From contig JADLAX010000007.1 in NCBI GenBank assembly GCA_020848035.1, forward strand, positions 37,577-101,576: a stretch of 64,000 bases of DNA, written 5' to 3'. A model generated the notes under the pieces. The model did not search any database. It saw only the letters and a program-made list of their open reading frames with translations, and was not told the DNA's origin. A program made the position numbers and the translations under genes. The DNA is from Anaerolineae bacterium. Lineage in GTDB: Bacteria; Chloroflexota; Anaerolineae; Promineifilales; Promineifilaceae. This document shows positions 41,519 through 49,364 of this stretch, piece by piece (the first letter of the stretch is position 1; every line of letters begins with the position of its first letter).

Positions 41519-41562
41519 TTCTGGAACTATTTGCAACCAATTGAAACCGGAGGTTATTGAGT

Positions 41563-42207
41563 ATGGCAAGTTATCGGCGGCTGACCCAGAACAGCTATGA
41601 ACTAAGTGACGTGATTTCGGCTTTGCAGAAGGACATTCGTCGGGGCAATGAGGAAAACGCCATGTACTGGGCGTATGAGTTGATTCCGCAGTTTGAGTTC
41701 TATTTGTGGCGCCGGTTGGTAGTGATTGCCAATGAGGACATTGGCATTGCTGAACCGACCATCTTCATGACGATTGCGGTGCTGCGGGATCAGTTCTTTG
41801 AGTTCCGCAAAGACGGCCGTAACGGCACGGCACGGCTCATCCTGGCCAACGCCATTTTGACCATGTGCCGGGCCAAGAAGTCGCGGATCTCCGACCACTT
41901 CCAGCGCTTCATGATGGAAGAGTGGCAAAACGGCCGTAAGCGCGAGATCCCAGATTATGCCCTGGACAAGCACACCAGTCGCGGCCGAACGATGAAACGC
42001 GGCGTGCAGCATTGGTTGGACGAAGGCTGCCTGCTCATCCCCGAGGGTGATGTGCCCGATCCGTATGCTCAAACTGCCCAGGAACATTGGCTGAACGGCC
42101 GTGATAAGGCAGCAGAGTGGGGGCAGCGCAGTATCTCCAGCCTGAAGACCAGCGGCCCGCCGACCTTGTTCAACTTCATGAACGCGGGCGATGATGATGT
42201 TGATTAG
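41563..42207 (+). CDS. RarA/MgsA C-terminal-domain-like protein
   Basis: A 214-residue protein. SALQKDIRRGNEENAMYWAY and LWRRLVVIANEDIGIAEP closely follow the C-terminal helical domain of RarA (replication-associated recombination) proteins, where it mediates oligomerisation and SSB or clamp contacts. The AAA+ ATPase half is absent, so this is a stand-alone domain that could interfere with or recruit host RarA. Preceded by a variant start block CCGGAGGTTATTGAGT. ParB follows in the same transcript. Confidence 0.65.
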   Translation: MASYRRLTQNSYELSDVISALQKDIRRGNEENAMYWAYELIPQFEFYLWRRLVVIANEDIGIAEPTIFMTIAVLRDQFFEFRKDGRNGTARLILANAILTMCRAKKSRISDHFQRFMMEEWQNGRKREIPDYALDKHTSRGRTMKRGVQHWLDEGCLLIPEGDVPDPYAQTAQEHWLNGRDKAAEWGQRSISSLKTSGPPTLFNFMNAGDDDVD

Positions 42208-42231
42208 TTTTTTAAAATGGAGGTTAGACCA

Positions 42232-43230
42232 GTGAGCGATTTAGCAGTTAGTAATGTTGGGAATGTTGTTTACGAAGTGCCCGCCCACCTGATTGTGGTG
42301 GGTAACAACCAGCGCCTGGAGGGCAATACGGGCTTCACGGACCAGAGCTTGAAGGCGCTGGCCGACAGCATTGGCGAGGATGGGCTGACCAATCCCATCA
42401 CGGTAACGGCCGTTCCTACCTGCGCGTGTGATGAGCCAGAGGATGATGGCGGCGGCCGGTGTGTCAACTGCCAAACGGAAATGGGCATCTCTTACCTGCT
42501 CATCGCCGGTGAGCGGCGCTACCGGGCCATCACCAAGTTTTTGAACTGGGCCACCATCCCCGCCTTTGTGCGTGAGATGGACCACGTGCAGCAGCGATCG
42601 GTGATGGCGCATGAAAACATCGGCCGAGTGGATTTGAACCCGATTGAAGAAGCGTTGGTTTTTGAGGAGTTCACCACGGTTCACAAGCTGACCACCGCCG
42701 AAACGGCGGCACGATGCGGCACGACGCTGGCCAATGTAGTTTCCCGGCTGAGGCTCCTCAAGCTCATCCCCGAGGCGCGCGAAATGGTGGCTCGCAACCA
42801 ACTGCCAGTCACGCACGCCGACGCCATGACGGATTTGCGGGAGGATATGCAGCGCGAAGCGCTTAAACTGCTGGGGCGTGCCAACCCCACGTTCGTGCAG
42901 TTTAAGCAGTATCTGGTGCAGCTGCAATCTGAGCAGTTTCAGCAGATTGACCTGACGAGCATGTGGGCCGACCTGGTGCAGCAGGGTGCTGAGCAGCAGG
43001 CGGCCATGCGTGGTGGCTCGGCGGAGCTGGTTACCAGCGAGGCGCTGCCGCCGGTGCGCGCGGACCGGAAGGATACGGCAGGGGATATCATGGTGCGCTA
43101 CATGTGGGATTTGGCTGAAGCTGGCCACCAGGACGCCGCCGCTGCGGTGGGAAACCTCATGCAGGTGATGCTGCAATTTCGGAAGGTGAAAAACTTCCGG
43201 GAAAACCCGCAGTTTAATCCTAATTCTTGA
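42232..43230 (+). CDS. parB: ParB/Spo0J-family partition protein
   Basis: A 332-residue protein starting at GTG after TGGAGGTTAGACCA. It has the ParB N-terminal nucleotide-binding core: LADSIGEDGLTNPITV, GERRYRAI, and ENIGRVDLNPIEEA. A helix-turn-helix follows (TTAETAARCGTTLANVVSRL). A Cys cluster CACDEPEDDGGGRCVNCQ is inserted in the core, an unusual feature. No ParA is in this window. PRTRC cassettes normally include a ParB, so this could be the missing member. Candidate parS palindromes follow at 43267-43327. Confidence 0.85.
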   Translation: MSDLAVSNVGNVVYEVPAHLIVVGNNQRLEGNTGFTDQSLKALADSIGEDGLTNPITVTAVPTCACDEPEDDGGGRCVNCQTEMGISYLLIAGERRYRAITKFLNWATIPAFVREMDHVQQRSVMAHENIGRVDLNPIEEALVFEEFTTVHKLTTAETAARCGTTLANVVSRLRLLKLIPEAREMVARNQLPVTHADAMTDLREDMQREALKLLGRANPTFVQFKQYLVQLQSEQFQQIDLTSMWADLVQQGAEQQAAMRGGSAELVTSEALPPVRADRKDTAGDIMVRYMWDLAEAGHQDAAAAVGNLMQVMLQFRKVKNFRENPQFNPNS

Positions 43231-43265
43231 GAAATCGGCTCTGAGAAGCCGATTTCTTGTTTTAT
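43231..43265 (+). terminator. Intrinsic terminator after parB
   Basis: GAAATCGGCT and AGCCGATTTC form the stem, followed by TTGTTTTA. Confidence 0.7.
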
Positions 43266-43266
43266 G

Positions 43267-43327
43267 GGCCAAACAGCCATTGTTGGAACGGTTGTTTGGC
43301 CTCAAAACCATGACATTGTCATGGTTT
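43267..43327. promoter_or_regulatory. Two adjacent palindromes, candidate parS or operator
   Basis: GGCCAAACAGCC and GGTTGTTTGGCC (one mismatch) flank an 11-base centre at 43267-43301. Immediately after, AAACCATGAC-ATT-GTCATGGTTT at 43305-43327 is a perfect palindrome of 10-bp arms. They lie between the parB terminator and the start block of the next gene. Position suggests ParB loading sites or an operator. Confidence 0.5.
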
Positions 43328-43344
43328 CAATGGAGGTTAGACCA

Positions 43345-43707
43345 ATGGAATCAGTAAAAGTAGAGGCAGCAGGTGAAGCATACCTGCGCAACGGATTCAG
43401 CCAGGTAACGGCCGTTGGCGTGGCCTTTCGCCAGTATGATCAACCAGGGGTGTCTGATCGATATGCGGAAATATTTGTCGAGAACTCACGGGGCATGATT
43501 ACGAACGGCTTTATCTGGGTGCCAGAAACGGCCGTTGTAGAGCTGGCCCAGAAGGTGTTGGCGCAGCAGATACCAAAGGTGCGGATTGTGGTCAAGGATG
43601 GTGGCGCAACTGTGGACGAGTGTCCGGCCTGGGTGGATGTGGAGATTGTGGATTTAGACAATTACCCATTGGAAGAGCATGGGGCATGGGAAGAAACGGC
43701 CGTATGA
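43345..43707 (+). CDS. Hypothetical protein
   Basis: A 120-residue acidic protein with the shared start block TGGAGGTTAGACCA. It is beta-rich and has a C-terminal acidic end (DLDNYPLEEHGAWEE). The final codons use the ACGGCCGT motif. It overlaps the next gene by four bases. Not recognised. Confidence 0.6.
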   Translation: MESVKVEAAGEAYLRNGFSQVTAVGVAFRQYDQPGVSDRYAEIFVENSRGMITNGFIWVPETAVVELAQKVLAQQIPKVRIVVKDGGATVDECPAWVDVEIVDLDNYPLEEHGAWEETAV

Positions 43708-44057
43708 ACAGTTATCTGATTCGCTATTGCCTGGAATTCACCTGGCCAAATGATGAGGCGGACCAGATTGCTGCACTCATGGGGGAACTGTTTGAAATTG
43801 ATGGTCGCCTGGGCGAGGTGTTCGACCTCACTGGAAACGGTGAGTTAGGGACGGCTCAGAACATCATTCCCCAAATTGCCCAGTTGAGCGCCAGGCACCC
43901 AGACGTGGTGATGACGCTTTGGGGAGACGGTGAGGAGGCACATGATTTGTGGTGCTGCTACTTCAAGGGCGGCGCGGTGCAAATGTCGGTGGCCACCATC
44001 CACTATGACCCATTCTGTGAAGATGTATTGAAGCCGATCAGCGAAGTAACATTTTAA
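43704..44057 (+). CDS. Hypothetical protein
   Basis: A 117-residue protein coupled to the previous gene by an ATGA overlap. Mixed alpha/beta, acidic, with LWGDGEEAHDLWCCYF in the middle. No known family. Followed by a strong terminator. Confidence 0.6.
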   Translation: MNSYLIRYCLEFTWPNDEADQIAALMGELFEIDGRLGEVFDLTGNGELGTAQNIIPQIAQLSARHPDVVMTLWGDGEEAHDLWCCYFKGGAVQMSVATIHYDPFCEDVLKPISEVTF

Positions 44058-44073
44058 GCATAAAGATTGTTGG

Positions 44074-44104
44074 AAAAGCCCCCTTACATGGGGGCTTTTT
44101 TATT
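44074..44104 (+). terminator. Intrinsic terminator
   Basis: AAAAGCCCCC-TTACAT-GGGGGC followed by T7. It ends the parB-distal transcript. Confidence 0.85.
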
Positions 44105-44106
44105 GG

Positions 44107-44290
44107 CTCGCAAAGGCACCGTAAAGGCTTTTATTTCGTGTCTGGTCCCCAGTGCCTATATCAACCTACCAGCCCTAAGGCTTTCGCAAGTCGGCTCGCA
44201 AAGGCGCTGTAAAGACATCTATTTCGCGCGGGCCTTGCTGGCCACTACAGACTACCTTTGTGGCGAAACGGCCGTTCTCAGGCTCACCTA
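44107..44290. repeat. Intergenic repeat R, copy 4, partly doubled
   Basis: Two starts of the R unit occur in series: CTCGCAAAGGCACCGTAAAGGC at 44107 and CTCGCAAAGGCGCTGTAAAG at 44195, each followed by a TATTTCG segment, with GCTTTCGCAAGTCGGCTCGCA between them. The doubling suggests recombination between copies. Confidence 0.65.
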
Positions 44291-44302
44291 AGAGCGCCTC
44301 AT

Positions 44303-44379
44303 TGCCTGTCAACCATCATGTGCAACCTGTCCACCTTGGATATAAGCGCCTTCCTGTCAGGTTTTCTGACTGATAGGAT
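44303..44379 (+). promoter_or_regulatory. Shared-type promoter module
   Basis: TTCCTG (44351) and TAGGAT (44374) are 17 bp apart, preceded by CCTGTCAACC and CCTGTCCACC 21 bp apart. It drives the genes at 44416 and 44759. Confidence 0.65.
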
Positions 44380-44415
44380 TTAAGCATCTTTTAACTCACA
44401 TTGCTGGAGGTAATC

Positions 44416-44730
44416 ATGGCTAAAAAATTATTTTCCGAATCCGTCACAGTCTTCACTTACGGTGAGCAGCACGAGGTGGCCTTGTGTGGGACCAATGTCA
44501 ATGAGGACTTCTCCCTGGTAGCCAACGGCCGTGTTGTTTTCAGCGAAACCACCGGCCGGGCCTTCTTCATGGACACCGCTGGCCAACTGTGGATTGTGAC
44601 CACAAATCATTTTTGGGAGCGTGAGGGCACGTTTGAATCTTACCTGCGCCCGGCTGATCTGCGCGACCCACAGCTGGCCGTAGAAAACCGCATCTTTTCT
44701 CCCTCGCAGGCAGCCGGATTGATTCTGTAA
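44416..44730 (+). CDS. Hypothetical protein
   Basis: A 104-residue protein with CTGGAGGTAATC before the ATG. Beta-rich, with an aromatic-rich segment (WIVTTNHFWEREGTFESYL). Not recognised. First gene behind a shared-type promoter. Confidence 0.6.
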   Translation: MAKKLFSESVTVFTYGEQHEVALCGTNVNEDFSLVANGRVVFSETTGRAFFMDTAGQLWIVTTNHFWEREGTFESYLRPADLRDPQLAVENRIFSPSQAAGLIL

Positions 44731-44758
44731 TTAACTTACTCATTGGAGGTTAGACCAA

Positions 44759-45199
44759 ATGTTATTCAATGGAACGAACACGACAAAGTTAGCTCAGTTC
44801 AAATATGAACAGGTTGTATCGGTGTTGGGCAATGTGGAGCCAGGCCGGATTACTTACCAGGAATTGCGACCCTTCATCGCTGTATATCGACTTTACCGAG
44901 ATTTCCACGAAAACGAGGCCAGCAGCTGGGAGGATATGGCGGCTGAGCGTGACAGTGTGACGGCTTTCTCCCCACAGCTGGAGATGCTGTTAAAGCCCAT
45001 CGAGACAGTGATGACGGCCGTTATTGATAGAGCCTATGGGGTTGACCCATGCGAAGCGCACCCGGATGACACCTGGATTGAGGAAGATGAGTGGGCTAAG
45101 TTGGCTGAGCTGCACGAAAAGCTCATGCGCAAAACGCTGACGGTGGCCTGGCCGGTTTTCTGGAAAGCAGCTTGTGAGGAAGATGAGGAGGTGGCGTAA
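44759..45199 (+). CDS. Hypothetical acidic protein
   Basis: A 146-residue acidic, helical protein with the shared start block TTGGAGGTTAGACCAA. No motif recognised. The stop is followed by ACGGCCGT and then by the convergent HEPN-like gene. Confidence 0.6.
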   Translation: MLFNGTNTTKLAQFKYEQVVSVLGNVEPGRITYQELRPFIAVYRLYRDFHENEASSWEDMAAERDSVTAFSPQLEMLLKPIETVMTAVIDRAYGVDPCEAHPDDTWIEEDEWAKLAELHEKLMRKTLTVAWPVFWKAACEEDEEVA

Positions 45200-45220
45200 A
45201 CGGCCGTTCTTCTAGTCGTT

Positions 45221-45817
45221 CTAATCTTCGTTATTATCTTTTTCGATTAATCTCAGTATGTAGTCAATATCGTCGGCTAGCCCCTCTTCGATAGGAGTCA
45301 TTTGAAGTTCGACTTTTTGAGCATAGTCTTTGTATGTATCAATTATTTGCAAAAGCAGACGAAAGCCTTCTTCAACTTTAGTCATATCTATTGGTTCTAT
45401 CGTAAAAACCTTCTCTGGATTATTCACGAATATGCGGTCTAGATGCGCCCCCATTTTATCGCGTTGTGTTCGGACCTTTTCTATTAATGGCTCAAGCATG
45501 ACGCATTGGTCTTTGTGCCTTCGCACTGTACTAACCACTTTAGCTTTGGGTGCATGTGGAAAACTTCTAGCTTTCTGCAAGATGAGATTAAACAAATATT
45601 GAAAAGTGATGGAATCATCGTGTGGAATAGTTATTCTGGCAAACGCCATAATCGCTGATTCAGTTGCAGCTAGGTAAGTGGCTGAAAAGAGATAGTAGGC
45701 ACTGGTAATGTCGTTTTCCTTATATAGCCGATGAATGTGCTTTGATGTAGCACACATTACCAGACCTTTTTCGATTTGCACCGCTAACTGATCGAGGGTT
45801 TTTATTATTTTTTCCAT
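45221..45817 (-). CDS. HEPN/AbiU2-like protein
   Basis: A 198-residue all-helical protein. RTQRDKMGAHLDR near residue 125 has the R-x4-H arrangement of HEPN RNases, and the surrounding helices fit the AbiU2-like abortive-infection group. It stands alone, without a nucleotidyltransferase antitoxin next to it. The gene is AT-rich and lacks ACGGCCGT, which suggests recent acquisition. RNase activity is inferred from the motif only. Confidence 0.5.
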   Translation of the reverse strand: MEKIIKTLDQLAVQIEKGLVMCATSKHIHRLYKENDITSAYYLFSATYLAATESAIMAFARITIPHDDSITFQYLFNLILQKARSFPHAPKAKVVSTVRRHKDQCVMLEPLIEKVRTQRDKMGAHLDRIFVNNPEKVFTIEPIDMTKVEEGFRLLLQIIDTYKDYAQKVELQMTPIEEGLADDIDYILRLIEKDNNED

Positions 45818-45925
45818 AGCGCTTTCGGTTGACCATGTGGCGTGATGTTAGGGAATTTGACAGAAAATTGTGTTTGGATCAATAATAGGTATGCGTTAAT
45901 GTACCATTTATAGCATTGCAAACTG

Positions 45926-45960
45926 AAAAAGGAGCAACACTTTTCCAGAGTGCTGCCCCT
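45926..45960 (-). terminator. Intrinsic terminator, minus orientation
   Basis: On the minus strand GGGGCAGCACT-CTGGAAA-AGTGTTGCTCC is followed by T5. The loop CTGGAAA is the same as in the hairpins at 10.5 kb. It closes the short minus-strand unit at 45974-46156. Confidence 0.65.
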
Positions 45961-45973
45961 CTAAGTCTAGCTT

Positions 45974-46156
45974 CTAACCCCTTTGGATCCGGACAGATAC
46001 CGAGAAAGTTAGGCTAGCAACCTGCAAGCGTCCAGAGAATTGCCATTTAGACCATGGCTTCTCTGGGCGTTTCTGCTTTAGCGTGTAAAGCAGGAGACGA
46101 ATCAGGTGCAATGCTGCCCCTATCGCCTGAACAATGGAAGTCGAATTTACATCCAT
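45974..46156 (-). CDS. Candidate 60-residue small membrane protein
   Basis: The ATG at 46156 has AAAGGA five bases upstream, and a terminator begins 14 bases after the stop. The product has one hydrophobic segment (IVQAIGAALHLIRLLLYTL) followed by a basic, Trp-containing tail. This is the profile of a small membrane toxin or regulatory peptide, but no homologue is recognised. The start and stop signals are the main support. Confidence 0.4.
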   Translation of the reverse strand: MDVNSTSIVQAIGAALHLIRLLLYTLKQKRPEKPWSKWQFSGRLQVASLTFSVSVRIQRG

Positions 46157-46185
46157 GACCGTCCTTTGCAGCCACTAGCTGCCTA

Positions 46186-46236
46186 AAACAAAAATGCGCA
46201 GTCACTTTGGTAAAATTGCCATCGTGGACTGCGCAT
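46186..46236 (-). terminator. Hairpin-terminator in the leader of the small ORF
   Basis: ATGCGCAGTC and GACTGCGCAT form a 10-bp stem; on the minus strand TTTTTGTTTT follows. It lies upstream of the 46156 start codon, so it could act as an attenuator. A further inverted repeat CTGTGTGA/TCACACAG lies at about 46278-46309. Confidence 0.5.
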
Positions 46237-46668
46237 AAAATAAGCACATAGAACAAGCCCAAAGATACAATTCTGTTCTGTGTGACCAAAGACACAAGAT
46301 ATCACACAGCATTGTTTCTCAGGGTATGAGCAAATTATTTAGTTGTAACTTCATTACTTGCCTGCTTGTGCTCAGGCGGCAGCTCTATCTGACATGGGGG
46401 TGAGCTGCTTCAACTTTTCTGTGACATGCTCTGTGAGGAACAGAGCGAGCCTCCAATGCGTAAGTCTCCGCCGAAATTTTAGGACAAATTTTCTATGCTG
46501 TCAACCAACCATGCGGATACGATTATTTTTGTGTGTGACCACGAGAACGCATTCAGAAACCTCTCGGCCTAAGACCATGCTATGCACAACTCATAATCGC
46601 ACTCTGGTCCCTTTTGCTGTATACTTACGAAAACAGGTATTTCCGTAAGTAATAATCAGGGGAGATTT
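46237..46668. other. Intergenic region before the integrase
   Basis: Apart from the inverted repeat at about 46278-46309 I see no gene or promoter of a known family. A plus-strand ORF of 96 codons (46358-46648) has no ribosome site and a random-looking product, and I do not call it. The region could hold one end of an attachment site. Confidence 0.4.
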
Positions 46669-47592
46669 ATGAACGGATTAGCAGTTTCTTCTCGCAGTGA
46701 CAGTTATCACCAGGCCCTGGCCATCATCGATGCGGCCGATTTGGCCGACAGCACAAAGTTGAAGTACCGGCGCGTGCTGGAATGTTATTTGGACGAAGGC
46801 CACCCACTCACCGACTCCGCCCAGCTGGCGCGATTCGCCACCTCACTTTCCAATTCCCGACGTGCCCAACTGAAAGCGGCTGTAAAGCTCTGGTCTAACG
46901 CGATGATTACGCAGGCCAAGAGCATGGCCACGCCGGATAATATCGACACGGTGAATGCGTCTATCTACCGCTTCCAGGCGCTGCAAACGGCCGTTACGGT
47001 CAAGACGGCCAAAGGTGAGAAAGCTCACACGTGGTTGTCTCAGGCGGAGGTCTCGGCGCTGATGAGCGGGGTCACCGGCGGCAGTAACCGCAATTGGCGG
47101 GACCGGGTAAGCCTGGCGCTGCTGGTGGGCGCGGGCCTGCGGCGCGCCGAGGCAGTAGAGATGGAGTTTGGCAACGTGCGGCGCCAGCCGGTTCGGGGGA
47201 AAGTGCGGTCTGTCCTGGAAGTGCATGGCAAGGGCGCGAAAGATCGCGTGGTGCCCATCTCTGAACAGCTGGCCGGGATGTTGGAGACGTGGCGGGAAAA
47301 GTGTGGCAACGGCCGTATTCTGCGGTCGGTGCGGAAGAACGATGCGGTTGGGGAATCCCTGTCGGATATTGGGCTGTTTGGGATCGTGCGGCAGTATGGC
47401 GGCTTAATTGGCCACCCAGAGTTGGACCCGCATGACCTGCGACGCACCTACGCGCAGATTGGTTACGAGAACGGCGTGCCACTGACCCAGATGAGTAAGC
47501 TCCTGGGCCACAGCTCGATAGATACAACGCGACGGTATCTGAACCTGGACCTGAACCTAGAAGTGACAGCCAGTGATTTTGTGAGGTTGTAG
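46669..47592 (+). CDS. int: Tyrosine recombinase / integrase
   Basis: A 307-residue recombinase with GGGGAGATTT before the ATG. The N-terminal SAM-like DNA-binding half is followed by the catalytic domain with R158 (GLRRAE), K188 (HGKGAKDR), H255-x2-R258 (HDLRRT), H281 (LLGHSS) and Y290 (TRRYL), a complete set. It could integrate the element or resolve multimers of a plasmid form. It contains two ACGGCCGT copies and so belongs to the long-term resident DNA. Confidence 0.9.
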   Translation: MNGLAVSSRSDSYHQALAIIDAADLADSTKLKYRRVLECYLDEGHPLTDSAQLARFATSLSNSRRAQLKAAVKLWSNAMITQAKSMATPDNIDTVNASIYRFQALQTAVTVKTAKGEKAHTWLSQAEVSALMSGVTGGSNRNWRDRVSLALLVGAGLRRAEAVEMEFGNVRRQPVRGKVRSVLEVHGKGAKDRVVPISEQLAGMLETWREKCGNGRILRSVRKNDAVGESLSDIGLFGIVRQYGGLIGHPELDPHDLRRTYAQIGYENGVPLTQMSKLLGHSSIDTTRRYLNLDLNLEVTASDFVRL

Positions 47593-47844
47593 TTGGGTTA
47601 ATTCTGTTGATTTAGCCATCCAGTAAGGAGCCAGGAGAAAGCTTGTTTGGCAACCTGTAAGGGAAAAATCAAATTGTGAAGATTAAATAAGGTGTCCTTA
47701 AGATGCCATCAAAGTGGCACGTTGGTCATCTCGACTTCCGAGACAAAAAACTTTATCCTATATCTAGGATTGGAGTACTAAAAAGATAGTAGTTTTATTC
47801 TATTGAGGAAAGTACACAAATATAGATAATTAAACTAATTACAA

Positions 47845-47878
47845 AAAAAGGCCTTGTGATTTGCGGTCACAAGGCCTT
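47845..47878 (-). terminator. Intrinsic terminator, minus orientation
   Basis: A perfect 12-bp stem AAGGCCTTGTGA/TCACAAGGCCTT with a 7-base loop, followed on the minus strand by T7. It would end an RNA read leftward from about 47.98 kb. From 47593 to 47844 I see only AT-rich DNA. Confidence 0.7.
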
Positions 47879-47879
47879 A

Positions 47880-47977
47880 AGCACAATGTAAAAGGTGGGT
47901 CCCTTCGTTTGTGCACGTGCAACTGTATCATACGAAATTGCTCGCCTGCGGTCAAGCTCTCCACCTAACATTGTGCC
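47880..47977 (-). ncRNA. Candidate structured antisense RNA closed by a long inverted repeat
   Basis: GCACAATGT and ACATTGTGC pair over almost 100 bases, and GGTGG/CCACC extends the stem inside. A minus-strand terminator follows at once. This unit lies directly upstream of, and antisense to, the leader of the small membrane-protein gene at 48004. The arrangement resembles type I toxin-antitoxin loci; it is an inference from structure. Confidence 0.4.
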
Positions 47978-48003
47978 TTATATCTCACAAGGAGAATCGC
48001 ACA

Positions 48004-48171
48004 ATGGATCCCAATTTTGTCATCAGTATCCTAGTTGTATTTGGCATAATCGTTTGCCTGCTAATCGTGGCTGTTGTTGCCATTGTATTTGGGCAAAATA
48101 ACATGGCCGTTACAATGGGCAAAGCAGTAGAGCGGATTGCACGGGAAGCGATTAAACGTATTCCCATCTGA
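48004..48171 (+). CDS. Small single-span membrane protein
   Basis: A 55-residue protein with AAGGAG nine bases before the ATG. Residues about 5-30 (FVISILVVFGIIVCLLIVAV ...) form one strong membrane span; the C-terminal 25 residues form a basic amphipathic helix (KAVERIAREAIKRIP). The size and layout resemble membrane-damaging small toxins or small phage accessory proteins. Confidence 0.55.
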   Translation: MDPNFVISILVVFGIIVCLLIVAVVAIVFGQNNMAVTMGKAVERIAREAIKRIPI

Positions 48172-48270
48172 TAAGCTACAAAAAAAGCAGCTACGCCGCT
48201 CGTTCTGGCAACCGTCTTAGTTTCTGGTGGCTGGCTACGCTCAACAATGTATTGAAGCGTATGGCTAAAT

Positions 48271-48879
48271 CTAACCCCTGGTTATAGGTGAGTTGCCCGA
48301 TTGATACGGCCGTTCCACGTCTTCTTCTTCCCAGTGGCCAGTTTCTATCTTGCGCCAGTAGCCCCGCGGTGGCTTGCGGATGCCGTATTTTTTGCACCGC
48401 TTCTCGATGGCTTTATCAGACACCCCCAGAAGCGCGGCGGCATGAACGGTTGGCATTTCCCATACCAGTTTCTCCAACTCTTTGGGGTCAATTTCAAACC
48501 GGCGTGATGCCTCGGCCTGGCACTTCCTTGAGCAGTGCCAGCGTCGGTGCACTTGAGACTCTACTACGGTAAACGGTTTTCCACATACCTTACACGTTAG
48601 CTCGATGGGATTTCCGTCAGGAGCAAATAGCTCTAGAAACTCTTTTTGGGTTACCAGCTGGAGGTTTTCAACACGAACATCGTGCCGATCTTTGTTGATA
48701 AACCAAATCATTTCGTTGTCATCCAGCCAACGGCCGAGATGTACCGACAAAATATGCCGCTGAAGGGCTACCGTGCCATTCTGCCGGGCCAAAGGGTGTT
48801 TGGGCATGTAGAAGCAAAGGTAGCCGTGGCCGTCATCAAAGAGGCGGCGCTGGCTTAGATCAATTGAAAGGCAATCCAT
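48271..48879 (-). CDS. HNH endonuclease with zinc finger and helix-turn-helix
   Basis: A 202-residue protein. The HNH-like core spans RHILSVHLGRWLDDNEMIWF and INKDRHDVRVENLQLVT, with the usual His, Asp/Asn and His-like positions. CKVCGKPF and HCSRKCQ form a treble-clef zinc finger, and VHAAALLGVSDKAIEKRCKK is a helix-turn-helix. The combination is typical of phage-borne HNH or homing-type nucleases. It lies on the minus strand, opposite the integrase. Confidence 0.7.
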   Translation of the reverse strand: MDCLSIDLSQRRLFDDGHGYLCFYMPKHPLARQNGTVALQRHILSVHLGRWLDDNEMIWFINKDRHDVRVENLQLVTQKEFLELFAPDGNPIELTCKVCGKPFTVVESQVHRRWHCSRKCQAEASRRFEIDPKELEKLVWEMPTVHAAALLGVSDKAIEKRCKKYGIRKPPRGYWRKIETGHWEEEDVERPYQSGNSPITRG

Positions 48880-48990
48880 CTTTCTCCCATAAGGATTTAG
48901 ATAACAAATGCGTTACAAGAAACAACACGATTATTGGTCGCTCGATAATCGTGTTGAGGCGCATGCCCAGGCTGCTGGGTGCGGTGACCC

Positions 48991-49164
48991 TTAAGCCTCG
49001 AAAAGCTGTAACCAGCCGTTTCGTTTCGGACGTTCCCGCTCCACATGGCGCAGCATTTTTCCAAGCCCCCTTTTATCGACAGCAAGTTTGATCAGTCGTT
49101 CTACGCGCGCGGACTTTGGCGCGTCGGGGTTCGGGTTGTATTGGGGCGTGCGGGAAACGGCCAT
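48991..49164 (-). CDS. Candidate small basic protein
   Basis: A 57-residue ORF beginning at ATG 49164, 13 bases after the stop of the Pro-rich ORF at 49178. The product is basic and looks protein-like (SARVERLIKLAVDKRGLGK). No clear ribosome site, so coupling to the upstream ORF would be needed. Low confidence. Confidence 0.35.
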   Translation of the reverse strand: MAVSRTPQYNPNPDAPKSARVERLIKLAVDKRGLGKMLRHVERERPKRNGWLQLFEA

Positions 49165-49177
49165 TTGGCAAAAGATG

Positions 49178-49342
49178 CTAACTACCACCTTTGCCGTAGC
49201 GCCTATCTCCACCTTCCTTGATTATTGTGATTGTCGGGTCAGGCTTTGGCCTTGGTTTATTTGGTGTATCAGATGGGCTGGGCGGTTTCGGGGTTGGTTT
49301 CGGGTCCGGTTTCGGGATAGACTTTGATTTGTCATCACTCAT
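49178..49342 (-). CDS. Small Pro/Lys-rich protein, member 1 of a pair
   Basis: A 54-residue ORF with AAGGAG eight bases before the ATG. It begins MSDDKSK, has a repeated Pro-Lys/Asp-Pro tract and ends with TITIIKEGGDRR and a Gly-rich tail. A second ORF at 49871-49999 has the same plan (MSSDKK, Pro-rich, NTIVRGGES). They flank a membrane-protein gene. The ribosome site overlaps that of the divergent gene at 49365 in a near-palindrome AGGAGGTCTCCT. Confidence 0.5.
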   Translation of the reverse strand: MSDDKSKSIPKPDPKPTPKPPSPSDTPNKPRPKPDPTITIIKEGGDRRYGKGGS

Positions 49343-49364
49343 CAGGAGGTCTCCTTGCGTAAAA

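Noticed and set aside
42241..43311. 356-codon minus-strand ORF
   Set aside because: Antisense to ParB; no protein family pattern.
46047..46295. 82-codon minus-strand ORF overlapping the small ORF at 45974
   Set aside because: The other frame has a ribosome site and a terminator placed right after its stop; this frame has neither.
46358..46648. 96-codon plus-strand ORF before the integrase
   Set aside because: No ribosome site, product with random-looking Cys/Arg content; not called.
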